This document shows positions 8,405 through 16,425 of a stretch of 64,000 bases of DNA, in pieces. The DNA comes from Campylobacter concisus (GTDB taxonomy: Bacteria; Campylobacterota; Campylobacteria; Campylobacterales; Campylobacteraceae), in the NCBI RefSeq assembly GCF_003048675.2, contig NZ_CP060707.1, forward strand, positions 930,001 through 994,000. Reading direction: 5' to 3'. Each line of letters opens with the position of its first letter. Within the stretch, counting starts at the first letter, position 1. The position numbers and the translations under genes are program-made. The notes below the pieces were generated by a model. That model worked only from the letters and a program-made list of their open reading frames with translations. It was not told the origin of the DNA and ran no database searches.

Positions 8405-10720
8405 ATGAGAATTACAAATCAACTACGTTTTAGTCAGACTTTGCACGACTATCAAAAAAATATGGTTGGCGTAAATAAAAGCTACCAGCAGCTCTCAAAC
8501 GGACTTAAAATCCAAGATCCATACGACGGTGCTGCGGTTTATAACGATGCGATGAGGCTTGATTATGAAGCGACCACTCTCACTCAAGTGGCTGATGCTA
8601 CCGGTAAGTCAGTAAATTTTGCAAAAAACACGGACAATGCGCTGCAAGAATTTGAAAAACAGCTTGAAAATTTTAAAACAAAAGTCGTTCAAGCAGCTAG
8701 TGATGTGCATAGCACAACATCTCTTGAAGCTTTGGCAAACGACCTTCAGGGCATCAAAAACCACCTTGTAAATATCGCAAATACCTCTATAAATGGGCAG
8801 TTTTTATTCTCAGGTAGTGCTGTGGATACTAAGCCGATCGATGGCTCAGGTAAATATCAAGGCAACCGCGACTATATGAAAACTTCAGCCGGCGCGCAGG
8901 TAGAGCTGCCTTACAATATCCCAGGATTTGATCTATTTCTAGGAAAAGATGGCGACTACAACAAAATTTTAACAACAAACGTGATGCTAGCTGATCAAAC
9001 TAGAACCGACATCGCTTATGCGCCAAAATATCTTGATGAAAATAGCAAGATAAAAAATATGATCGGTCTAAACTACGCAAGTGACTCAGTCGTGGGCAGT
9101 GATGGCTCTTACAAAGGCACTATCGAGCCAGATTTTGACTTTTTGGATACTTCAAATGTAAATTTCCCTGACACATACTTTTTCATGCAGGGCAAAAAGC
9201 CAGACGGCACGACATTTACGAGTAAATTTAAGATGAGTGCTGATACGTCAATGGCTGGTTTGATGGAGAAGATCGGTATGGAATTTGGCAACACAAAGAC
9301 GACAAAAGTTGTCGATGTGAGCATAAATAACGACGGACAATTTAACATAAAAGACCTTACTAAAGGCAATCAAACGATAGACTTTCACATGGTTGCAGCT
9401 ACTTCTGTGGCAGCAAATCGTGATGCGATAGCTCCAAATAATACACTTGATACGATAAATTCGCTACAAACGCTTGAAAATATGGCAAATGCTGTGCCAA
9501 AAACGGTTCATATAACTGAATTTACAAAGAGCAAATACCTTGATAAAGATGGAAATTTAACAAACGCATTTGACTATGACAAAGTTAGATTTGAGCGAAA
9601 AGACAATGAGCTAATAGCAAATTTACCTCAAGTAGCTAGAAGAACGGGCGAGTTTGCAACTGATCAGACAAAGCTAAGCGAGGTTTCTGGCACAAAAGAG
9701 AGCTACAATAGAAATTTATACCCAAAAGATGTCGATGCAAGAAAGAGAGAACTTTACAATATAGATAATCAAGAGATAGGTCTTCAAGTAAAATCAATCA
9801 CTGGCACAATGTATGACATCAAAGTAAAAATGGGCGAAGCAGGTGGCGTAAATACCCCAGTGCAGTTTCAAATAACATCAACAACAGCTGCTGGCGTGGT
9901 ATCTCCAACTAGAAATTTGACCGTCTATAACTCAGATGAATTTGGCAGCTACAGAACCTATGCAAGCGACTTTACATATCGTCAGCTAATGGATATCGTA
10001 GCGATGGCTGCAAGCGATAATATCCCTGATCCTCAAAACGTAGAAAATGCAAATTTTGATACAGATATCGAAAAGGTAAGAAGAGATCAAAACTACAACG
10101 CCTATAAAGACGCTTTGTCAAAGACTAAAGGCGCAGTAGAGGTAAATTTAGATGATAAAGGCAGGATGGTACTAACTGACAAGACAAAATCTGTCACAAA
10201 TATAGAGCTAACTATGTATGATGCGAAAAATGGTGATATATTTGACGGAGATAGCACCGGCATGAACACAGCTGGCGCTGCAAGCCACCCTCAAGGCAAG
10301 GGCTCAGTATTTAGCTTTAACGAAAATAATGCTTTAACGATAGATGAGCCAAGCACAAGCGTCTTTCAAGACCTTGATGATATGATATTTGCCGTTAGAA
10401 ATGGCTACTATAGAGCAGACGCTAACAATCACGACCCACGAAATACAGGCATGCAAGGCGCTTTAAAAAGGCTTGATCACTTGATAGATCACGCAAATAA
10501 AGAGCTTACAAAGATAGGCTCTCAAACAAAGCTTCTAACGGCGACAAATCAGCGTGCAGAGGTCATGAAAGTAAATGTGCTAACTGTAAAAAATGACGTC
10601 ATAGACGCAGACTATGCAGAGTCATATCTTAAATTTACACAGCTTTCACTCTCATATCAAGCTACTCTTCAAGCAAGTGCTAAGATAAATCAACTAAGCT
10701 TGCTAAACTACCTAAACTAA
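8405..10720 (+). CDS. flgL: Flagellar hook-associated protein FlgL (HAP3)
   Basis: A 771-residue junction protein between hook and filament. The N-terminal flagellin-like helix (MRITNQLRFSQTLHDYQ ... SNGLKIQDPYDGAAVYNDAMRLDYEA) and the C-terminal helix (AESYLKFTQLSLSYQATLQAS ... LLNYLN) are the conserved D0/D1 parts. About 600 residues of variable surface domain lie between them. This large size is normal for Campylobacter FlgL, while E. coli FlgL is near 317 residues. It has no signal peptide and is exported by the flagellar type III system. A sigma-54 promoter lies directly upstream and a terminator follows. Confidence 0.92.
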   Translation: MRITNQLRFSQTLHDYQKNMVGVNKSYQQLSNGLKIQDPYDGAAVYNDAMRLDYEATTLTQVADATGKSVNFAKNTDNALQEFEKQLENFKTKVVQAASDVHSTTSLEALANDLQGIKNHLVNIANTSINGQFLFSGSAVDTKPIDGSGKYQGNRDYMKTSAGAQVELPYNIPGFDLFLGKDGDYNKILTTNVMLADQTRTDIAYAPKYLDENSKIKNMIGLNYASDSVVGSDGSYKGTIEPDFDFLDTSNVNFPDTYFFMQGKKPDGTTFTSKFKMSADTSMAGLMEKIGMEFGNTKTTKVVDVSINNDGQFNIKDLTKGNQTIDFHMVAATSVAANRDAIAPNNTLDTINSLQTLENMANAVPKTVHITEFTKSKYLDKDGNLTNAFDYDKVRFERKDNELIANLPQVARRTGEFATDQTKLSEVSGTKESYNRNLYPKDVDARKRELYNIDNQEIGLQVKSITGTMYDIKVKMGEAGGVNTPVQFQITSTTAAGVVSPTRNLTVYNSDEFGSYRTYASDFTYRQLMDIVAMAASDNIPDPQNVENANFDTDIEKVRRDQNYNAYKDALSKTKGAVEVNLDDKGRMVLTDKTKSVTNIELTMYDAKNGDIFDGDSTGMNTAGAASHPQGKGSVFSFNENNALTIDEPSTSVFQDLDDMIFAVRNGYYRADANNHDPRNTGMQGALKRLDHLIDHANKELTKIGSQTKLLTATNQRAEVMKVNVLTVKNDVIDADYAESYLKFTQLSLSYQATLQASAKINQLSLLNYLN

Positions 10721-10726
10721 AATGAT

Positions 10727-10756
10727 AAATCAGCAGGCCTAGCTTGCTGATTTTTT
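10727..10756 (+). terminator. Rho-independent terminator of flgL
   Basis: AAATCAGCA (10727-10735) pairs with TGCTGATTT (10745-10753), and the T run continues to 10756. It is placed just after the flgL stop codon. Confidence 0.9.
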
Positions 10757-10809
10757 AAAAATTAAACTCAAGCGTGCTATAATAAGCCTTTTTAACAAAA
10801 GGATCTAAA

Positions 10810-12969
10810 ATTTTAAGACATATATTATTTACTATTTTTGTTTGTTTTTTTATATATTTTGGTATCGCTACGGCTGCTCCGACTGCTGATTTTGTAGGCT
10901 CACTTGGACAAAGCCTTGGCGTTTTTAATATTAAATATTTTGGACTTATAGCCTATGTTTATCCATTTTTACTTATCGTTTTAGGCTATTTTGTATATAA
11001 AAATTTTAAGAAATTTGACTTTGATTTTGCCCAGTTTGTAGTTGGGATTTTTCTATTTTTTATCGCATTTTTGATGTTTCAAGCGCTAAGTACTTCTGGG
11101 GCAAATAGCGGCGTGATAGGTGGCTTTATAGTCTCAGCGCTAAAAGAAGTCATCGGCGCTATCGGCACTGCGGTTGCTATACTTATGATATTTATTATCT
11201 CACTTGGACTTGCTTTTAGAGAAAATTTTATCATCGTTTTAAGAAAGGCTTTTGTAGATAAAGAGCCAAATGGCTATGAAGAAAAAAGCAGAAGCGTAAA
11301 AGAGGTAAGGGCAAGGCAGATACCAAAGATAGAGCGCAAAAAGCCAAAAGCTGACGAGATAAAAGAAGAAGAGCTTATAGACGCTCAGGTGCTAAATGAT
11401 GATGAGTCAAATTTAGATAGTGAGCCAGAATCTGAGCCAGAGCCAGAGATGGAGCTGGCACAAGAGAGCAGACCTGTAACCATAGGCGGGGTTGAAATTT
11501 TAAATGAAGTGGCTGAAAACAAAAAGCTTCTTGATCAGATAGAGCGCGGCAAGGTTGAAAAGCCAAAAGACTTTGTCTTGCCGCCGCTTAAATTTCTAAA
11601 CGATCCACCAAAGCGTTCGCATAATATAAATGAGGCGGAGATTGATCAGCAAATTTCAAATTTACTCGATAAACTACGTAAATTTAAGATAGATGGCGAC
11701 GTGGTGCGAACTTATACTGGCCCTATCGTTACGACATTTGAGTTTCGTCCAGCGCCGCACATCAAGGTGAGTAAAATTCTCACTTTACAAGATGACCTAG
11801 CGATGGCGCTAAAGGCCCAAACTATCCGTATCCAAGCGCCGATCCCTGGCAAGGATGTCGTTGGCATAGAGGTGCCAAATCAAAATTTAGAGACGATCTA
11901 TCTAAAAGAAATTTTAGAAAGCGAAGTCTTTAAAAACGCGAGCAGTCCGCTAACCATGGCTCTTGGCAAGGATATCGTGGGCGCTCCTTTTGTGACTGAC
12001 CTTAAAAAGCTCCCACATTTGCTAATCGCAGGTACAACAGGATCAGGCAAGAGCGTGGGTATAAACGCGATGCTTTTAAGCTTGCTTTATAGAAATAGCC
12101 CACAAACTTTGCGCCTAATGATGATCGATCCAAAGATGCTTGAGTTTAGCATATATAACGACATCCCACACCTTTTGACGCCGGTCATCACAGAGGCTAA
12201 AAAGGCGATCACGGCGCTTTCAAACATGGTCGCTGAGATGGAGCGAAGATATAAGATAATGAGCCAAACTCGCACAAAAAATATAGAGAGCTACAACGAA
12301 AAGATGAAGAGTGAGGGTGGCGAGCAGTTCCCATATATTGTCGTGATCATCGATGAGCTAGCCGATCTTATGATGACTAGCGGCAAGGACGTGGAGCTTT
12401 ATATAGGCCGTCTAGCGCAGATGGCAAGGGCTAGTGGCATACACTTGATAGTGGCGACCCAGCGCCCAAGTGTCGACGTCGTGACTGGCCTTATAAAGGC
12501 AAATTTACCAAGCAGGATAAGCTATAGAGTAGGGCAGAGGATCGATAGTAAGGTCATCCTTGATCAAATGGGAGCTGAGAGCTTGCTAGGGCGAGGAGAT
12601 ATGCTATTTACGCCTCCTGGAAGCCCTGGTGTGATCAGGCTGCATGCGCCATTTGCGAGTGAAAAAGAGATAGAAACAATCGTAAATTTCTTAAAAGAGC
12701 AACAAGATGTGATTTACGATGAGAAATTTCTAGCAGAAGAGGGCTCTAGCGCAGGCTCAGCTGCTGGTGTGCTAGGTGAAGATGAGCTTGATGAGCTATA
12801 CGAAGAGGCAAAAGAGATCATCTTAAGTGAGCAAAAAACATCGATCAGCTACCTACAAAGACGCTTAAAAATAGGCTATAACAAAGCTGCAAATATAATC
12901 GAGCAGATGGAAAAAATGGGCGTTTTAAGCCCTGTCAATGCAAAAGGGCAGAGGGAAATTTTGGTCTGA
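10810..12969 (+). CDS. ftsK: DNA translocase FtsK
   Basis: A septal DNA translocase that moves chromosome ends and activates XerH/dif resolution. The first ATG in frame is at 11071, but the open frame extends upstream and encodes hydrophobic helices expected of the FtsK membrane domain. No ATG, GTG or TTG occurs between the in-frame stop at 10783 and TTG 11068. An AAAAGGA ribosome binding site (10797-10803) precedes ATT at 10810, so I take ATT as the start (about 719 residues). Four N-terminal membrane segments are followed by an acidic linker. The motor domain has Walker A GTTGSGKSVG and Walker B VVIIDELADL, and there is a C-terminal gamma winged-helix domain (ISYLQRRLKIGYNKAANIIE). Confidence 0.88.
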   Translation: MLRHILFTIFVCFFIYFGIATAAPTADFVGSLGQSLGVFNIKYFGLIAYVYPFLLIVLGYFVYKNFKKFDFDFAQFVVGIFLFFIAFLMFQALSTSGANSGVIGGFIVSALKEVIGAIGTAVAILMIFIISLGLAFRENFIIVLRKAFVDKEPNGYEEKSRSVKEVRARQIPKIERKKPKADEIKEEELIDAQVLNDDESNLDSEPESEPEPEMELAQESRPVTIGGVEILNEVAENKKLLDQIERGKVEKPKDFVLPPLKFLNDPPKRSHNINEAEIDQQISNLLDKLRKFKIDGDVVRTYTGPIVTTFEFRPAPHIKVSKILTLQDDLAMALKAQTIRIQAPIPGKDVVGIEVPNQNLETIYLKEILESEVFKNASSPLTMALGKDIVGAPFVTDLKKLPHLLIAGTTGSGKSVGINAMLLSLLYRNSPQTLRLMMIDPKMLEFSIYNDIPHLLTPVITEAKKAITALSNMVAEMERRYKIMSQTRTKNIESYNEKMKSEGGEQFPYIVVIIDELADLMMTSGKDVELYIGRLAQMARASGIHLIVATQRPSVDVVTGLIKANLPSRISYRVGQRIDSKVILDQMGAESLLGRGDMLFTPPGSPGVIRLHAPFASEKEIETIVNFLKEQQDVIYDEKFLAEEGSSAGSAAGVLGEDELDELYEEAKEIILSEQKTSISYLQRRLKIGYNKAANIIEQMEKMGVLSPVNAKGQREILV

Positions 12970-13005
12970 ATTTATATAACAATGTATAAAGATAAAAGAA
13001 TAAAA

Positions 13006-14001
13006 ATGTTTAAATTTGGAGTTCTCGTTTGTATTCTTTTTACACTAAATTTCTGCTTTGCTAAAGATCTTAATACGAGCAATATAGAGAAAAACTCAAC
13101 ATCTATACTAAAAACTCTAAAGCAGATGAGCATACCTTTTTCTGGTGATGAGTATGAGATAGAGAATTTATCCAAGCTAGATGATAAGATGCTAGCGGCT
13201 GTAAAAGCATCATTGCCAAAACAAACTGCATTATATGATGCCATCAAGGGTGATCTAAATAAAGATGGCATAGAGGATGTAGCTGTGATAACTCAAGAAA
13301 CATTTAAGGAAAAATTTATGCCGTTTAGTGATGGTTGCGATGAGAGCACCAAAGACGACAAATGGTGTCAAATAGTAAATAAAAATCGTCGTGGTATCGT
13401 GATCTTGCTCTCAAACGGCGACAAATATGAGGCTTTAGTAACTAAGAGAGATATATTTGAGAGTCCAAATGAAGATGGCGGAGCTTATTTTCCACCAGAG
13501 CTTGTAGTAGAGATAAAAAATAGCGAACTAAAATTTTTCTATAGTTATGGCAAGTACGGATACTGGGAATATGTTTTTGCATTAAATGGAAAAGATTTCA
13601 AGCTTGTAAGGTATTTTAGTAGTGTTAATAACGGTCCTGTGCCAGAGTATATAGTGCTAATGGACTTTGTAAATCATAGGCTAGATAAAAGTGTAAATTT
13701 GCTATACCATGGAAATAAAGAGTATAAGAGATACGAAGAGTGTATAGAAAAGTATAAATCTTTAAATGATGCGCAAGAAGAGAATGATTACGATGGATCG
13801 TTTATTAGAAAAACTTACGAGCTAAAAACACAAGAAATTCTACTCTCAGAAGTTAAAAAGGTTGATTATATAGATGGTCGTTGGCTGGATAATTTGCAAA
13901 ATTCAAAGCAGTTAGGAAAAATTTTGAAGATTGATTTTTGGAGTGAATATCCGGGCGATAACGAAGATAAACTTGTTAGATGTGTCGCGGATAAGATATA
14001 A
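13006..14001 (+). CDS. Exported hypothetical protein with a calcium-loop-like motif
   Basis: A 331-residue protein with a signal peptide (MFKFGVLVCILFTLNFCFA, cleavage before KD). An upstream in-frame ATG at 12982 would put charged residues before the signal peptide, so 13006 is preferred; neither has a strong ribosome binding site. Residues near 75-90 contain DLNKDGIEDVAVIT, an EF-hand/dockerin-like calcium-loop pattern as found in FG-GAP-type repeats. Several Cys (DGCDESTKDDKWC, RYEECIEK, VRCVADKI) could form disulfides. I do not recognise the whole protein. It follows ftsK by 36 bases, and no terminator is seen between them. Confidence 0.7.
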   Translation: MFKFGVLVCILFTLNFCFAKDLNTSNIEKNSTSILKTLKQMSIPFSGDEYEIENLSKLDDKMLAAVKASLPKQTALYDAIKGDLNKDGIEDVAVITQETFKEKFMPFSDGCDESTKDDKWCQIVNKNRRGIVILLSNGDKYEALVTKRDIFESPNEDGGAYFPPELVVEIKNSELKFFYSYGKYGYWEYVFALNGKDFKLVRYFSSVNNGPVPEYIVLMDFVNHRLDKSVNLLYHGNKEYKRYEECIEKYKSLNDAQEENDYDGSFIRKTYELKTQEILLSEVKKVDYIDGRWLDNLQNSKQLGKILKIDFWSEYPGDNEDKLVRCVADKI

Positions 14002-14235
14002 AAGCCTTGTGCTGATTTAAATTTTTCTACTAAATTTAATTGTTTGCAAATTAAAACTATCGTAAAAAATTTAAAAATAAATTTTAGAAATAGCTAAAAA
14101 CATAATCAAAAATATTTAAACTCTTTATGAAACAAATTCGCATAATGTGCTAGTTGATACCTAAAAGAGCTATATTATAACTACAAAAAAGCAATGCTCT
14201 TGACGTTAACGAAATAAATTTGACACTTTAATTAA
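14002..14235. other. AT-rich non-coding stretch before the integrase remnant
   Basis: About 230 bases with no convincing ORF, RNA gene or terminator. It contains AT-rich repeats of AAATTT type that are common between genes here. A TTGACA at 14220 and a TATAAT at 14239 are only 13 bases apart, which is too close for a standard promoter. Confidence 0.5.
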
Positions 14236-14532
14236 TCTTATAATAACTGCAAAGACCTACCACTTGATAAGTGTCCTATAACCCACCTAAATCACGATAC
14301 AGCAAATCGTATGTGGTGGGCTGTGAGAAACCATCTTGGATATTTAGGGACTAGCAACACTCACGGACTTTACGTATTACGCCATACAGTGGCTTCTAGG
14401 TTAGTGAGTTTGAAGGGATTTAACGCACATAAACTGATGGCTTTTATGGGTCACACAGATATTAAAAGTAGCCTACATTACGTGCATCTAAATGTTGATG
14501 ATATACGTGATGGTGTGGGAGTTGGTGTTTAG
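14236..14532 (+). pseudogene. C-terminal remnant of a tyrosine recombinase (phage/island integrase)
   Basis: The open frame runs from a stop just before 14236 and translates to a fragment containing the three C-terminal catalytic signatures of tyrosine recombinases. These are the Arg box with its leading His (GLYVLRHT), the second His (MGHTDI) and the nucleophile Tyr (SLHYVH). Everything N-terminal is missing. An ATG exists at 14311 but has no credible ribosome binding site. The fragment ends 29 bases from the 3' end of tRNA-fMet, a classic integration position, so it probably marks a deleted prophage or genomic island. Confidence 0.8.
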
Positions 14533-14560
14533 TTAAAAGGTGGTAAAAGTCCTTGGTATT

Positions 14561-14635
<75 letters not shown>

Positions 14636-14662
14636 ATAAGAGTTGTTTGGGATTTTTAAAAG

Positions 14663-14737
14663 TGGATGGGGTAAGAGGATTCGAACCTCTGAATGACTGG
14701 ACCAAAACCAGTTGCCTTACCGCTTGGCGATACCCCA
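14663..14737 (-). tRNA. tRNA-Gln (anticodon TTG)
   Basis: A 75-nucleotide cloverleaf with acceptor TGGGGTA/TACCCCA, anticodon stem ACTGG/CCAGT around TTTTGGT (anticodon TTG), T arm AGAGG-TTCGAAT-CCTCT and an encoded CCA. It lies 27 bases upstream of tRNA-fMet on the same strand, probably in one transcript. Confidence 0.95.
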
Positions 14738-14894
14738 ATGTTTTTAAGAGTTGTAATTATATAGACTTTAATGCCATTTGTCAAGCTTTTTTAAAAAAAT
14801 ATGTAAATTTATTTTATTTTTCAAAGTAGCTTTTTAAAAATTTAAAAATAAATGAAATGCTTTTATAGCATTTAAAATTTAACTATAGCTTTTA

Positions 14895-14922
14895 AAACCC
14901 ATGCGAAAATTTACATGGGTTT
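14895..14922 (-). terminator. Terminator of the ppx-yqeY unit
   Basis: AAACCCATG (14895-14903) and CATGGGTTT (14914-14922) form a nine-pair stem with a ten-base loop. On the minus strand it is followed by a short T run, and it lies just after the YqeY stop codon. Confidence 0.7.
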
Positions 14923-14930
14923 ATCTAGTT

Positions 14931-15362
14931 TTATACCAAAAGCTCTTTTGCGATCATGCTTATGCGTTTTGCTTCAGCGCTCGCTCCGATCTCATCTTTT
15001 GCCATTTTCATCACAGCGCCTAAATTTTTACCAACCTTTTCAATGATACTTTTAATCTTCTCTTTTAGCTCATCATCACTTAGCTGAGCTGGTAGATATG
15101 CCTTGATAAGCTCGATCTCGCTCTGCTCTTTTTTAGCTAGGTCCTCTCTTGCTCCCTTTAGATAGAGCTCAACCGAGTCAGCTCTCTTTTTGATCTCTTT
15201 TTGAAGTAGTGGGAGCACGACCTCGTCAGTCATCTCGATCCTTTGATCGACTTCGACCTGTTTAAGTGCTGCATTTAGCGTCCTTAAGGTGTCTCTTTTA
15301 AACTCATTTTTTGCTTTCATAGCCTCTTTTATGTCGGCCAAAATTTGCTCTCTTATGCTCAT
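14931..15362 (-). CDS. YqeY / GatB-tail domain protein
   Basis: A 143-residue member of the YqeY family, a free-standing version of the C-terminal tRNA-interacting domain of GatB (the amidotransferase that makes Gln-tRNA or Asn-tRNA). It begins MSIREQILADIKEAMKAKNEFKRDTLR, has ELIKAYLPAQLSDDEL in the middle and KNLGAVMKMAKDEIG near the end, all typical. The exact role of these small proteins is not settled. It is the second gene after a Ppx/GppA-type phosphatase, 30 bases downstream. Confidence 0.85.
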   Translation of the reverse strand: MSIREQILADIKEAMKAKNEFKRDTLRTLNAALKQVEVDQRIEMTDEVVLPLLQKEIKKRADSVELYLKGAREDLAKKEQSEIELIKAYLPAQLSDDELKEKIKSIIEKVGKNLGAVMKMAKDEIGASAEAKRISMIAKELLV

Positions 15363-15392
15363 TTTCTCTCCTTTAAATTTTTGAAATCATAA

Positions 15393-16295
15393 CTAAAATT
15401 TTGTGATAATTTCTTGAAATATGCCTTTTAAATAAGCCGCCCCAACGCCCTCTCTAAGCCCATCGTCGATAACTATAAATTTCGCTTCTTGCCCGTTTAG
15501 TAGCTCTTTTAAAAGCAGCGTTCCAGCGATGAGCGGATATTTTCTACTTCTTCCAACAGCCACATCAGCGCTTTTATCATCCATCTTTAAAAGCTCATTT
15601 ACAAACCAAACAAGACCGTCATTTTTAAGCTCATATCCGTTCACTTTTTTGGGATCGTAGCTTTCGTAGTTTAGCCCAAGCTTTAGCGCTGCGATAGTGG
15701 TCGGCACGCCAGAAGTTAGCACGATAAGTCTATTGTTAAGACTTGTTAAAAATTCCCTTGCCTCTTTTGTATAAATTTTTGCATTTTCTTGCATCAGATC
15801 AAGCGCTTTAAACCTCTCGTAAAAGGTGATGATGCCAAATTTAAAGCTTATAAATTTTCCATCTTCGCCTATCTCTGAGCTTGCACCGCCGATGTCGATG
15901 ATGCTAAATTTATCATTTATGCCAAGCTTTCTTAAGGCATTTTGCACGCCTAAAAATGTAAGTTTTGCTTCAGCTTGCCCGTCAATGATATGAAAATTTA
16001 TGCCAAATTTCTCTCTTATCTCGCTAAAAATTTCTTCACTATTTGACGCTACTCTAAAAGCTTCAGTTGCGACTGCCACACATTTAAATTTAGTAAAGTC
16101 GAATTTGCTTTTAGCCTCTGCTATCGCTTCAAAAAGCCTATTTTTAGCCTCAAAGCCTATCTTACCACTTTCGTTTAAGCCCCTTGCAGCTCCAACTATC
16201 TTTTCATAAATTTGCTCGTTACCAAAGCCATTTTGCTCTTTTTTTATAAGTGCCACGCGAAAGGTGTTTGAGCCAAGATCGATCGCTATAACCAA
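15393..16295 (-). CDS. Ppx/GppA-family phosphatase
   Basis: A 300-residue protein of the exopolyphosphatase/guanosine pentaphosphatase family, with the ASKHA-fold signatures DLGSNTFRVAL at the N-terminus and IDIGGASSEI near residue 140. It is only the two-domain core, about 200 residues shorter than E. coli Ppx, as usual in epsilonproteobacteria. It would degrade inorganic polyphosphate and/or pppGpp. Notably it is divergently placed next to a phosphate permease (130 bases apart), a link to phosphate balance. Confidence 0.85.
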   Translation of the reverse strand: MVIAIDLGSNTFRVALIKKEQNGFGNEQIYEKIVGAARGLNESGKIGFEAKNRLFEAIAEAKSKFDFTKFKCVAVATEAFRVASNSEEIFSEIREKFGINFHIIDGQAEAKLTFLGVQNALRKLGINDKFSIIDIGGASSEIGEDGKFISFKFGIITFYERFKALDLMQENAKIYTKEAREFLTSLNNRLIVLTSGVPTTIAALKLGLNYESYDPKKVNGYELKNDGLVWFVNELLKMDDKSADVAVGRSRKYPLIAGTLLLKELLNGQEAKFIVIDDGLREGVGAAYLKGIFQEIITKF

Positions 16296-16425
16296 AATTT
16301 ATCCTTAATATTTTTGCCAAATTCTAACATATGATAATTTAGTATCATTTAAAGTGAGAAAATTCTAAAAACTTTAATAATTTTCAAGATATAATTTTGC
16401 CAAAAACTCTTACAAGGGGGCTTGA

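Noticed and set aside
11071-11073. ATG 11071 as the start of FtsK
   Set aside because: It would remove the conserved hydrophobic N-terminal region encoded immediately upstream in the same frame, and no good ribosome binding site precedes it.
14220-14244. TTGACA and TATAAT as a promoter of the integrase remnant
   Set aside because: The two elements are only 13 bases apart, well short of the 16-18 needed, so this is probably chance in AT-rich DNA.
14311-14532. A functional 73-residue protein from the ATG at 14311
   Set aside because: The reading frame continues upstream with integrase-like sequence, the ATG has no ribosome binding site, and the fragment lacks the rest of the catalytic domain, so a pseudogene is the better call.
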